A stretch of DNA of 64,000 nt from Neptunomonas japonica JAMM 1380 (lineage in GTDB: Bacteria; Pseudomonadota; Gammaproteobacteria; Pseudomonadales; Balneatricaceae). The stretch spans positions 1,808,501 to 1,872,500 of the forward strand of contig NZ_AP014546.1 of the NCBI RefSeq assembly GCF_016592555.1, written 5' to 3'. The notes beneath the pieces are model-generated. The model did not search any database, was not told the DNA's origin, and saw only the letters and a program-made list of their open reading frames with translations. The number at the start of each line of letters is the position of its first letter. Within the stretch, counting starts at the first letter, position 1. Positions 36,327 through 44,781 of this stretch are shown here, piece after piece. Made by a program: the position numbers and the translations under genes.

Positions 36327-37187
36327 CTAATTTGTTAGTGTATTGTTTTGATAATCCTCAATCGCTTGATCCACTTCCTTCATAGAGTTCATGACAAATG
36401 GGCCATATTGTGCGATAGGTTCACCTATTGCCTTGCCAGCTATTAACAACATTCTTGCGCCCATATCAGGTGCGTGAATAGTAACGCTGTCTCCTGAGCC
36501 TAAAACGGCTGTATTATCGTTGCTTAGCGCTTGTTTGTTGATTTCTGCTTGCCCCTCAAACAGATAAATGAAGGCACTTAAGCTATCGCTAACCGGTAGG
36601 CTAAGGTGCTCGCCTTTTGGTATATGAATATCAAGGTAGGTAACTTGTGTGCTGCCCGCAGCAATAGGCCCACTGGCGAGTTTATCTTCTAACTGATATT
36701 CACCCGCAATGACTTTAATGGTGCAGCCATTATCCAGTGTTATGACTGGTATTTCTTCGGGTTCTATATTTTGGTAAGCGGCTGGTTTCATTTTCTCACT
36801 AGCCGGTAAGTTAATCCATAATTGAAAGCCACGAATTAAGCCTTGTGTCATTTGAGGGCGCTCTTCGTGAATAACGCCTCGGCCAGCCGTCATCCATTGC
36901 ACACCACCTGCACGCAGGTCTCCTTCATTGCCCATGTGATCTTTATGGATCATGTGGCCATCTAACATGTAGGTGACGGTTTCAAAGCCACGGTGTGGGT
37001 GAGGAGGGAAACCGGCAATATAATCATCCGGATTAGTTGAAGAAAAAGCATCAAGCATTAAAAAAGGATCAATACGCGATGCTGGGTTTTTACCTATACT
37101 GCGCTTAAGCTTTACACCTGCGCCATCTTGGCTATCAACGGCCGCCACGATGCGAGTAATTGTTCTTTGTTGTGTAGAGGTGCTCAT
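36327..37187 (-). CDS. Pirin-family protein (YhhW-like)
   Basis: 286 residues with two cupin barrels of the pirin type. The first holds the metal site: DPFLMLDAFSSTNPDDYIAGFPPHPHRGFETVTYMLDGHMIHKDHMGN, with His residues and a Glu, followed by GGVQWMTAGRGVIHEERP. YhhW relatives have quercetinase activity in vitro. Its ATG overlaps the stop of the preceding hydroquinone reductase gene by 4 nt (ATGA), so the two are translationally coupled, and they are divergent from a LysR regulator. Confidence 0.92.
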   Translation of the reverse strand: MSTSTQQRTITRIVAAVDSQDGAGVKLKRSIGKNPASRIDPFLMLDAFSSTNPDDYIAGFPPHPHRGFETVTYMLDGHMIHKDHMGNEGDLRAGGVQWMTAGRGVIHEERPQMTQGLIRGFQLWINLPASEKMKPAAYQNIEPEEIPVITLDNGCTIKVIAGEYQLEDKLASGPIAAGSTQVTYLDIHIPKGEHLSLPVSDSLSAFIYLFEGQAEINKQALSNDNTAVLGSGDSVTIHAPDMGARMLLIAGKAIGEPIAQYGPFVMNSMKEVDQAIEDYQNNTLTN

Positions 37188-38176
37188 AGGATATCTCTCC
37201 TGTGGGGTGCGTTGAGGTCAAACGCTGGTCCAACAGGAATGATGCCGGTTGGATTAATCATTTTGTGGCTGGTGAAATAGTGCTGTTTGATATGATCAAA
37301 GCAGACGGTTTCAGCAATGCCATTTATTTGATAAATGTCTCTTACGTAGCCAGAGAGTGCTGGGTAGTCGGCAATACGCTTACGGTCGCATTTAAAATGG
37401 CTGACATAGACAGGGTCAAACCGTATGAGCGTTGTGAATAGACGAATGTCTGCTTCTGTTAGCTGCTCGCCTACTAAATATCGTTGTGTGCTAAGGCGTT
37501 CCTCTAAATCATCAAGAGCTGAAAATAACAGGGTTGCTGCTTTATCATAAGCTTGTTGGCTAGTGGCAAAACCTGCGCGATAAACGCCGTTGTTAACAGT
37601 CTCATATATCCAGCTGTTTAGCTGATCAATTTCAGGGCGAAGGGCAGAAGGGTAGTAGTCCGCCTGTGTTGCGCCCAAGCCATCAAATGCATTGTTGAGC
37701 ATACGTATTATTTCAGATGATTCATTATTGACGATGCGCTGTTGTTGCTTATCCCAGAGAACAGGTACCGTTACTCGACCGCTATAATTGGGTTGCTCAT
37801 GGGTATAAAGCTGATAAAGGAAATCAGATGAGTGTTGTGAGTCTCCTGTCGTTGTCGCTGTGTCATTTACAAAAGTCCAGCCGTTCTCTTGCATTAATGG
37901 ATGGACAATATCAACGCTAATAATATTCTCTAATCCTTTTAATGCTCGCATAATTAATGTGCGGTGGGCCCAAGGGCATGCCAAAGAAGCATACAAGTGA
38001 TACCGTCCCGCTTGTGCTATAAAAGGGATATCTGCATTTGAATTATTTGTATTTTTTTCTGAGCTTGGCTTGGCAATCCAATGTCGGAACTGCGACTCAT
38101 GGCGAATAAACTCGCCATCATTCGTTTTAGTGTCATACCACTGATCGTGCCATTGGCCATTAATTAACAGTCCCAT
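37184..38176 (-). CDS. yqjG: Glutathionyl-hydroquinone reductase (Xi-class GST, YqjG/ECM4 type)
   Basis: 330 residues from the ATG at 38176, which has GAGGAG upstream (the frame reaches a TTG at 38197). The thioredoxin-like domain contains YHLYASLACPWAHRTLIMRALKG, with the catalytic Cys in the CPWAHR signature of glutathionyl-hydroquinone reductases. The helical domain contains WIYETVNNGVYRAGFATSQQAYD and LTEADIRLFTTLIRFDPVYVSHFKC. It reduces glutathionylated quinols. Co-translated with a pirin, another quinol/flavonoid-related family, and divergent from a LysR regulator. Confidence 0.92.
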   Translation of the reverse strand: MGLLINGQWHDQWYDTKTNDGEFIRHESQFRHWIAKPSSEKNTNNSNADIPFIAQAGRYHLYASLACPWAHRTLIMRALKGLENIISVDIVHPLMQENGWTFVNDTATTTGDSQHSSDFLYQLYTHEQPNYSGRVTVPVLWDKQQQRIVNNESSEIIRMLNNAFDGLGATQADYYPSALRPEIDQLNSWIYETVNNGVYRAGFATSQQAYDKAATLLFSALDDLEERLSTQRYLVGEQLTEADIRLFTTLIRFDPVYVSHFKCDRKRIADYPALSGYVRDIYQINGIAETVCFDHIKQHYFTSHKMINPTGIIPVGPAFDLNAPHRRDIL

Positions 38177-38336
38177 CAGATAACTCCTCGCGTGCAATGT
38201 GATCTAAAAAAGCCTTCAGCTGCTTATGCTTACTACTTGATATGTTTAAAGTGTTTTATTGGATGGAGTCGATTTTATATTCATTAAAAAGATTATAAAT
38301 AGGTATAATTAGTGCATTATTATCTAAAAATTAGAT

Positions 38337-39257
38337 GTGAATGAGATGAATACACTCGTTACTTTAGAGCAGTGGCAAGCTTTAGTGGCTGTAGTTGATA
38401 GTGGTGGATATGCGATGGCAGCTGAATCACTGGAGAAAAGCCAATCATCTATTAGTTATGCTATCCAGAAACTTGAGACGAGTTTAAGCATCCAAGCCTT
38501 TAAGATTGAAGGGCGCAAAGCAGTATTAACACCCGCTGGGAAAACACTATATCGGCGTGCCAAAGTACTGCTTGAAGAAGCGCAGCAGATGGAGTCGATG
38601 GCTCAGCAGTTTTCTTCAGGTATAGAGGCAGAGGTAAAAATAGTGGTTGATACCTTGTTTCCTGAATGGGTTTTATTGGAAGCAATTCAAGAATTCGTGA
38701 CTGAAAACCCAATGATAAGGATTGAGCTTAAAGAAACGGTATTAAGTGGGTCTGATGAAGCGTTAAGTAAAAAAGAAGCGGATATTGTTATTAGCGGCTC
38801 AGTGCCTTCAGGGTTTTTAGGTGATCCCTTAATGCAGGTGACTTTTCGTGCGGTTGCAGCCCCAGATCATCCTCTACATCAGTTAAAGCGTGCATTAGAT
38901 TATCAAGATTTGCGTTTGCATAGGCAGCTGGTGGTGAAAGACTCGGGGAGTCGTGGGGCTGATTCTGGCTGGCTTGGCGCGCAGCAGCGTTTGACGTTCA
39001 GCCATATTGGTACCTCTATACGCAGTGCGGTGATGGGGCTAGGTTATGCTTGGTATCCTGAATTAAAGATCAAAAGTGAGCTGGATAGTGGGCAGTTAAA
39101 GGCGCTCCCTCTAACCTCCGGTTCAGAGCGCTCAGTTGAGCTATATCTTATCTACCGTGAGGGAAGTTATGCTGGTCCTGCTACCCTGCAGCTAGGTGAT
39201 TTGATTAATCAGAAAGTAAAACAAGCATATGCATCCGCAAACTCGTCAATACAATAA
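38337..39257 (+). CDS. LysR-family transcriptional regulator
   Basis: 306 residues. The N-terminal helix-turn-helix is typical (EQWQALVAVVDSGGYAMAAESLEKSQSSISYAIQKLE), and the C-terminal half is a periplasmic-binding-type effector domain. Start is a GTG at 38337 or ATG at 38346. It is transcribed divergently from yqjG-pirin with 160 bp between and most likely controls that pair, as is usual for LysR regulators; effector unknown, perhaps a quinone. Confidence 0.88.
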   Translation: MNEMNTLVTLEQWQALVAVVDSGGYAMAAESLEKSQSSISYAIQKLETSLSIQAFKIEGRKAVLTPAGKTLYRRAKVLLEEAQQMESMAQQFSSGIEAEVKIVVDTLFPEWVLLEAIQEFVTENPMIRIELKETVLSGSDEALSKKEADIVISGSVPSGFLGDPLMQVTFRAVAAPDHPLHQLKRALDYQDLRLHRQLVVKDSGSRGADSGWLGAQQRLTFSHIGTSIRSAVMGLGYAWYPELKIKSELDSGQLKALPLTSGSERSVELYLIYREGSYAGPATLQLGDLINQKVKQAYASANSSIQ

Positions 39258-39265
39258 GGCTTGAT

Positions 39266-39829
39266 ATGTCATCAGTACGTGAAAAATGGAATCGCCGTTA
39301 CGCAGAAAAAACTGGATCACTTGCATCCGTACCTGCAGCAATAACACAAGGGTGGCAACAGCTAAAACCCGGTTCAGTATTAGACTTGGCGTCAGGTGAT
39401 GGAGGATCTTCTTTGTATTTAGCGCAGCAGGGTTTTGCAGTCACTGCTGTAGATATCGCTGAGGAAGGTCTAAAACGCTTAGCACTCAGTGCGAAAGAGC
39501 ATCAATTATCAATACGTACATTGCAATGTGACCTCGATGATGTGCAGGGATTAAAACAGTTAGGCCGGTATGACAATATTGTCATCAACCGTTTTAGGCC
39601 GTCTCCGCTGTTGTTTGCTTGCTTGCCTGATTTGCTTACCTTAGAAGGTAAGTTAATGCTCAATAGTTTTAATCTACGACAGCACCAAGAAAAAGGCTTC
39701 TCAGAACGTTTTTGTTTACTGCAAGGTGAATACCTAGAAGTGACATCCAATTTTCGTGTTGAATATTACCGTTCATTAGAGCGCGAGGGTGATTTTATGG
39801 ATGAGTATTTATTCACACGTGAAGGCTAG
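39266..39829 (+). CDS. Class I SAM-dependent methyltransferase
   Basis: 187 residues. Motif I reads SVLDLASGDGGSSLYLAQQG and motif II AVDIAEEGLKRL, with the downstream RYDNIVINRFRPSPLL acting as motif IV region. The opening SVREKWNRRYAEK is that of the small tellurite-resistance/YdaC-type methyltransferases. Target is unknown. It starts 8 nt after the LysR gene, suggesting a shared transcript. Confidence 0.83.
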   Translation: MSSVREKWNRRYAEKTGSLASVPAAITQGWQQLKPGSVLDLASGDGGSSLYLAQQGFAVTAVDIAEEGLKRLALSAKEHQLSIRTLQCDLDDVQGLKQLGRYDNIVINRFRPSPLLFACLPDLLTLEGKLMLNSFNLRQHQEKGFSERFCLLQGEYLEVTSNFRVEYYRSLEREGDFMDEYLFTREG

Positions 39830-39977
39830 TGCACGGGGTGTTGTTCTCTGTGTTAAATGAATGAAATTACTTGGCGTAAGCCGTGCTTATAAATCAGCGT
39901 AAAAGTCGTACATCTGCTATTATATGCGCCTTTTTGGTCATCTTTACTTTGAAACCGACCACGCACAGGACAACACA

Positions 39978-41360
39978 TTGAGCTCTCTAGATTTTTCGAC
40001 CCTAAAATTAAAACCTGCACTACTTCAAAACTTGGATTCCATTGGTTATACATCAATGACACCCATACAAGAGCAAAGCTTGCCACATATCTTGGCGGGC
40101 AAGGATGTTATTGCTCAGGGGAAAACAGGTTCAGGTAAAACCGCTGCATTTGTTTTAGGGATGCTAGAAAAGCTGAATGTGAAGCGTTTCAGAATTCAGG
40201 CGTTGGTGCTTTGCCCAACACGTGAGTTGGCTGACCAAGTGGCTAAGGAAGTGCGTACGCTGGCGCGTACTATCCACAATATCAAAGTGCTGACGCTGTG
40301 CGGCGGTACTCCATTGGGCCCACAGATAGGCTCACTAGAGCACGGTGCTCATATCATAGTGGGTACACCAGGGCGCATTGAAGATCATATCAATCGTAAA
40401 ACTCTTAACCTTGAGTATGTCGAAACATTAGTCTTGGATGAAGCGGACCGTATGCTTGAAATGGGGTTTCAGGATGCGCTTGATGCCGTGATTGATCAGA
40501 TTCCTCTGGACCGCCAGACTTTATTATTTAGTGCGACATTCCCGAAAAAGATTGAATCGATTGCTAAACGCATAATGACTGAACCGGAGATGGTTCAAGT
40601 AACGTCAACTCATGATGATTCAAGCATCCAGCAGCATCTGTTTAAAGTGAAAGATGATGCTGAGCGTATGCTTGCTTTGCGCTTACTTTTATTGAAGAAC
40701 CGTCCTGAATCGACCGTGGTCTTTTGTAATACTCGTATTGAAACACAAGAGGTTGCAAATGAGCTCTGTAATTATGGCTTCAGTGCTGTTGCGCTTCATG
40801 GCGACTTAGAGCAGCGAGACCGGGATCAAACATTAGTTCGTTTTGCCAACAAAAGTGTTTCGATATTGGTGGCCACAGATGTGGCATCACGAGGTTTGGA
40901 CATTGAGGCTCTAGATGCCGTTATCAATTATCAAATTGCTCGTGATATCGAAGTGTATGTCCACAGGATTGGCCGTACTGGCCGTGCTGGTCGTAAGGGC
41001 TTAGCATGTACTTTGTTTAGTGATAAAGAAACCCACAGGGTTGCTCGTTTAGAAGATTACATAGGCCAACGGATTACCGTTGAGTCTTTGCCTTCTGATA
41101 GTGCGTTGGACAAACCTGTTTTCAAACCAGAAATGTCGACCATACAGATTGATGGAGGCAAAAAGCAGAAAATTAGAGCGGGCGATATTCTGGGTGCACT
41201 AACCGGTGAAAATGGTATTGATGGCAAGCAGGTTGGTAAAATCCAGATTATGGATAATAAATCGTATGTTGCGGTGACGCAGGGTGTTGCTAAAGCGGCC
41301 TTGAAAAAGATCAGTGAAGGGAAAATGAAAGGCCGTTCATACCGTGCAAGACGCCTCTAA
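39978..41360 (+). CDS. dbpA: ATP-dependent RNA helicase DbpA
   Basis: A DEAD-box helicase acting on 23S rRNA helix 92 during large-subunit assembly. Motifs: Q motif with GYTSMTPIQEQ, Walker A AQGKTGSGKT, PTRELADQ, DEAD as VLDEADRM, SAT as LFSATFPKK, and HRIGRTGRAGRKG. The C-terminal DbpA RNA-binding domain is present (RAGDILGALTGENGIDGKQVGKIQIMDNKSYVAV). I choose the TTG at 39978: it has AGGA 9 nt upstream and gives 460 residues, close to the 457 of E. coli; the ATG at 39924 would add an 18-residue tail with no counterpart. Confidence 0.92.
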   Translation: MSSLDFSTLKLKPALLQNLDSIGYTSMTPIQEQSLPHILAGKDVIAQGKTGSGKTAAFVLGMLEKLNVKRFRIQALVLCPTRELADQVAKEVRTLARTIHNIKVLTLCGGTPLGPQIGSLEHGAHIIVGTPGRIEDHINRKTLNLEYVETLVLDEADRMLEMGFQDALDAVIDQIPLDRQTLLFSATFPKKIESIAKRIMTEPEMVQVTSTHDDSSIQQHLFKVKDDAERMLALRLLLLKNRPESTVVFCNTRIETQEVANELCNYGFSAVALHGDLEQRDRDQTLVRFANKSVSILVATDVASRGLDIEALDAVINYQIARDIEVYVHRIGRTGRAGRKGLACTLFSDKETHRVARLEDYIGQRITVESLPSDSALDKPVFKPEMSTIQIDGGKKQKIRAGDILGALTGENGIDGKQVGKIQIMDNKSYVAVTQGVAKAALKKISEGKMKGRSYRARRL

Positions 41361-41436
41361 GAGCACCGGAGTTACAGGCTAGCCATAGCCAACGACTGAA
41401 CTAAAGGTAATTTTCTTTATCTAATGCGAACAGCTA

Positions 41437-41468
41437 AATGAGGGTGGTAGATTATAACTACCCTCATT
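41437..41468. terminator. Long hairpin between dbpA and nhaA
   Basis: AATGAGGGTGGT (41437-41448) and ACTACCCTCATT (41457-41468) form a 12-bp stem with one G-U pair. No T-run follows, so it may be a terminator, an RNA-stability element or neither. Confidence 0.4.
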
Positions 41469-41558
41469 CGGTTATACATATCTAACAGATGATACGCATA
41501 GCTTTTCTAAAAGGCTATTATTGTTAGTGATGTTAAGCGTTTGAAAGTAAAGGAAGTT

Positions 41559-42764
41559 ATGCCGAATTATCCAGATTTATGGACGCATGGTTCATCTTTA
41601 TCTAGTTTTTTTAAATTAGAATCAGCAGGCGGCATTACCTTGATGCTCGCTGCTGTGCTCGCCATGATATTGGCTAATAGTCCCTACCAACACTACTACG
41701 ACCTTTTGATATCTACCCCTGTTGAAATCAGAGTTGGCGCTTTGCATATAGCAAAACCATTACTGTTATGGATTAATGATGGCCTCATGGCCATTTTCTT
41801 TTTTCTGGTTGGCTTAGAACTCAAGCGTGAACTCATTGAAGGTGAACTCGCCGATAAATGTAATATTATATTGCCGGGCGTGGGTGCAATCGGTGGGATG
41901 GCAGCACCAGCTCTTATTTATACTTTTTTTAATATAGGCGACACAACGGCCATGAAAGGCTGGGCTATTCCCGCAGCAACAGATATTGCGTTCGCGCTGG
42001 GTATTTTGATGTTACTGGGTGCTAGAGTACCTATTAGTATTAAGATGTTTCTTACGTCATTAGCCATTTTTGATGATATGGGGGCGATTCTTATTATCGC
42101 TGTTTTTTATACTGAAAATATTTCAGTAACGGCGCTATTGATCGTCACCGCATGCTTACCGTTATTAGTTTTTTTTAACAAAAAGGGTGTTGAATCCAAA
42201 ACAGCTTTTATTCTAGTTGGTATTATTATGTGGATCGCCATGTTGAAATCAGGTATTCATGCTACCTTGGCTGGCGTTATTGTCGCGATGTTTGTTCCCA
42301 TGAAGTCTCGCCCCGATAGTGATTATTCCCCACTAAAAAGTATGGAGCATGATTTACACTTTGCTGTCGCGTTCTTTATTTTGCCTATCTTTGCATTTGC
42401 TAATGCGGGTATAAGTTTTACCGGTATGGGTTCAGCACAAATCATGCACTCTGTTCCACTGGGAATAGCGTTGGGTCTATTCCTTGGTAAACAGGTGGGC
42501 GTTTTCGGGCTTTGTTGGCTAGCTATTAAGCTTAACTGGAGCCGTTTACCAAAGGGGATGTCATGGGGTGGTTTATATGGAACGGCCGTTCTTTGTGGTG
42601 TGGGTTTTACGATGAGTTTGTTTATTGGTTCGCTCGCATTTGATGAAACAGTAATGAATCAGTTGTTTGATCAACGTATTGGTATCATTTTAGGTTCTCT
42701 TATTTCTGGCATTGTTGGTTTTGTAGTTCTTAATCGCTGTTTGCCAGCGAAGAGATGTACTTAG
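41559..42764 (+). CDS. nhaA: Na+/H+ antiporter NhaA
   Basis: An inner-membrane sodium/proton antiporter of 401 residues with about 12 helices, important for salt and alkaline-pH tolerance. Family landmarks: FFKLESAGGITLMLAAVLAMILANSP, NDGLMAIFFFLVGLELKREL, the TM4 unwound region PAATDIAFALGIL and the paired Asp of the ion site in SLAIFDDMGAILIIAVFY. I use the ATG at 41559 with AGGAAG upstream rather than the TTG at 41541. A single-gene unit, fitting a marine organism. Confidence 0.95.
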   Translation: MPNYPDLWTHGSSLSSFFKLESAGGITLMLAAVLAMILANSPYQHYYDLLISTPVEIRVGALHIAKPLLLWINDGLMAIFFFLVGLELKRELIEGELADKCNIILPGVGAIGGMAAPALIYTFFNIGDTTAMKGWAIPAATDIAFALGILMLLGARVPISIKMFLTSLAIFDDMGAILIIAVFYTENISVTALLIVTACLPLLVFFNKKGVESKTAFILVGIIMWIAMLKSGIHATLAGVIVAMFVPMKSRPDSDYSPLKSMEHDLHFAVAFFILPIFAFANAGISFTGMGSAQIMHSVPLGIALGLFLGKQVGVFGLCWLAIKLNWSRLPKGMSWGGLYGTAVLCGVGFTMSLFIGSLAFDETVMNQLFDQRIGIILGSLISGIVGFVVLNRCLPAKRCT

Positions 42765-42971
42765 CTTTACGGTTTTAGCATTTTTTATAAGGCTCCACTT
42801 CATAGAATGAGTTTTTTGTACAAGCTAAAGGCTTGTTGTGCTGGCTAAGCATCAGGGTTAATGCAGCTTTATGGCTTACAAAAATATAAAAATAAATATT
42901 TTGCATCCAAAAGCACGTCTTCTTTCGTTTCTATATTGAAGATCATATTTAATATACGAAGGAGTTAACTA

Positions 42972-43400
42972 ATGATTAAGCAACAATTGGCTGGTGCTGC
43001 AATTATATCCATGAGTTTGTTGGTCGTAGGGTGCGCCAATGCGTATCAAAGTAGTGAAGGAAGCCAGAGTTATTCTTCCTCTAAAGTGGGAGCTATTACA
43101 CAGCAAACAGCCGCAGGCAATATCTTGGCAGATGCGCAGGGCATGACCTTGTATACTTTTGATAAAGACTCTCAGGGTATTTCGAAATGTTACGGGCCGT
43201 GTGAGCAAAAATGGCCACCTTTAAAGAGCAAGGTTGAGATTGATGAAATGGACTTCTCAACTGTATCTCGTAAGGATGGGTCATTACAGCTACGTTATAA
43301 AGGTCAGCCTCTCTATTTATGGGTTGGTGACAAAAAGCCGGGAGATACCACAGGTAATGGTATTAAAGGTGTTTGGCATATTGTACCGGTAGTAAAGTAA
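42972..43400 (+). CDS. COG4315-type secreted-repeat lipoprotein
   Basis: 142 residues. A lipoprotein signal (SLLVVGCANA, Cys at about residue 21) precedes two copies of the secreted repeat with Y-x4-D motif: ILADAQGMTLYTFDKDSQGISKCYGPCEQKWPPL and LQLRYKGQPLYLWVGDKKPGDTTGNGIKGVWHIV. The repeat has a CYGPCEQKWP segment with a Cys pair. Function is unknown; these lipoproteins are often found beside ECF sigma/anti-sigma genes, as here. GAAGGAG is the ribosome-binding site. Confidence 0.85.
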   Translation: MIKQQLAGAAIISMSLLVVGCANAYQSSEGSQSYSSSKVGAITQQTAAGNILADAQGMTLYTFDKDSQGISKCYGPCEQKWPPLKSKVEIDEMDFSTVSRKDGSLQLRYKGQPLYLWVGDKKPGDTTGNGIKGVWHIVPVVK

Positions 43401-43407
43401 CTCTATA

Positions 43408-43437
43408 GGCGAGTGAGCATAGGCACTCGCCATTTTT
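43408..43437 (+). terminator. Intrinsic terminator or attenuator between the lipoprotein and ECF sigma genes
   Basis: GGCGAGTG (43408-43415) and CACTCGCC (43424-43431) form a perfect stem with an 8-nt loop, followed by ATTTTT. It would separate the lipoprotein transcript from the sigma factor gene or limit read-through. Confidence 0.75.
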
Positions 43438-43454
43438 AACACGAAGGAAACAGT

Positions 43455-43985
43455 GTGAGCTGGAACCACGAAGTAGATATTCTGATGGCTCAGGTGAAGC
43501 TCAAGCATTCACCCGCTTTTAAAAAGCTATATGAGCATACCAGCAGTAAGCTTTATGGCTTACTGATTAAAATGCTAGGTGATAAAGAGTTAGCGGCTGA
43601 TGTGCTTCAAGATGCTTATACAAAAATTTGGCAAAATGCAGCTCAGCATAATTCATCCATGGGAGAGGCGTGGCCTTGGTTGTGCCAAGTAACTCGAAAT
43701 ACGGCGTTGGATAAGCTTCGTCAAATAAAGCGTTATCCGCTGAGCCTTGAAGATGTCGACTGGGTTGAAGAAATTCAAGAGAGTAATCATCTTTGGCAAA
43801 GTAGTTATGACATGCGTCGTTGTTTAGGAAAGTTAAAGCAAGAGCCACGTCAGGCCATTATCTTTTCGTACATTTATGGTTTGACTCATAAAGAGTTAGC
43901 AGAACAGTTTAAGCAGCCGTTAGGGACACTAAAATCGTGGATCAGGCGTGGTATGAAGGAGCTTGAAACATGTCTGGATGCATGA
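43455..43985 (+). CDS. ECF-family RNA polymerase sigma factor
   Basis: 176 residues. Region 2: FKKLYEHTSSKLYGLLIKMLGDKELAADVLQDAYTKIWQNA, containing the D-x-x-Q-x-x-x-x-x-W core-binding motif. Region 4: QEPRQAIIFSYIYGLTHKELAEQFKQPLGTLKSWIRRGMKEL. Start is a GTG with AAGGAAA upstream. It overlaps the anti-sigma gene by 16 nt. The organisation resembles SigK/RskA-type ECF systems, which sense envelope or redox state. Confidence 0.92.
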   Translation: MSWNHEVDILMAQVKLKHSPAFKKLYEHTSSKLYGLLIKMLGDKELAADVLQDAYTKIWQNAAQHNSSMGEAWPWLCQVTRNTALDKLRQIKRYPLSLEDVDWVEEIQESNHLWQSSYDMRRCLGKLKQEPRQAIIFSYIYGLTHKELAEQFKQPLGTLKSWIRRGMKELETCLDA

Positions 43986-44698
43986 GATATCGACGTAAAG
44001 ATATTCAGGAATACTTAGCACAACAGTACGTTCTAGGGCACTTATCTAGCCGTGTTAAAAGACGAGTGGAGGTTTTAATTAAGCATGACCAAGCGTTTGA
44101 AAAAGTCGTATATAAATGGCAAGCACATCTGGCTACGCTAATGCACTCAGTAGCCGATGAAAAGCCACCGAAACGCGTATGGAAGGCGCTAGAACGACAA
44201 TCAGGGCGTACTTCAGCGCCTTTTAATGGGTTAGCGTCATTATGGCGTTATGCAGGTGTGATGTCTTTTGTGATGCTTTGTGCTGTTAGTTTATTGTTGT
44301 TGCAGCAGTTACAAAAGCCTGTAGTGTCGCATCAGAATATGCCGGGTTATCTCGCTGTTATGAGTACACCTGAAAAGCCTCAAACAACGGCTTTTGTGTT
44401 AACCGCTTACCAAGGTGAAAAACCGGGTCAGTCTGTTTTGAAGTTACAGTGGGAGCAGACGCAATCTGAGCAAGCACGCGCACGGTTTAATCCGGATGAA
44501 TTGCGGCTTTGGTCTATTGAACGTGATACTGGTAATCGTTCTGAAATAGGGCGTTTATCTTCGCTAACTGCGGATAACGTACTAACCAAAGAAGCATGGT
44601 TGAAAATAAAAAACAGCGCCGAATTGCAGATCAGCTTAGGCGGGGAAATTGTTTATCAGGGGCCGTGTTTGCAGTTAACTAAGTGGCAAGAAAGTTAG
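43970..44698 (+). CDS. Anti-sigma factor (RskA-like), membrane-anchored
   Basis: 242 residues. The cytoplasmic N-terminal part (YRRKDIQEYLAQQYVLGHLSSRVKRRVEVLIKHD...FEKVVYKWQAHLATLMHSV) is the zinc-less anti-sigma fold, a single transmembrane helix follows (VMSFVMLCAVSLLLLQQL), and a periplasmic RskA-type C-terminal domain ends the protein. It should hold the overlapping ECF sigma factor inactive until a periplasmic signal triggers release or proteolysis. Confidence 0.87.
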   Translation: MSGCMRYRRKDIQEYLAQQYVLGHLSSRVKRRVEVLIKHDQAFEKVVYKWQAHLATLMHSVADEKPPKRVWKALERQSGRTSAPFNGLASLWRYAGVMSFVMLCAVSLLLLQQLQKPVVSHQNMPGYLAVMSTPEKPQTTAFVLTAYQGEKPGQSVLKLQWEQTQSEQARARFNPDELRLWSIERDTGNRSEIGRLSSLTADNVLTKEAWLKIKNSAELQISLGGEIVYQGPCLQLTKWQES

Positions 44699-44742
44699 TT
44701 TCTGGTTGTTATTACAGGCTTAAAAGATAAAGTGTTGAAAAT

Positions 44743-44768
44743 AGAGAGTCTGCAGTTGCAGACTCTCT
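44743..44768. terminator. Hairpin between convergent anti-sigma and acyl-CoA ligase genes
   Basis: AGAGAGTCTGCA (44743-44754) and TGCAGACTCTCT (44757-44768) are perfectly complementary. Reading leftwards it is followed by ATTTTC, so it best serves the minus-strand ligase gene. Confidence 0.6.
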
Positions 44769-44781
44769 AGGCAATCTACGA

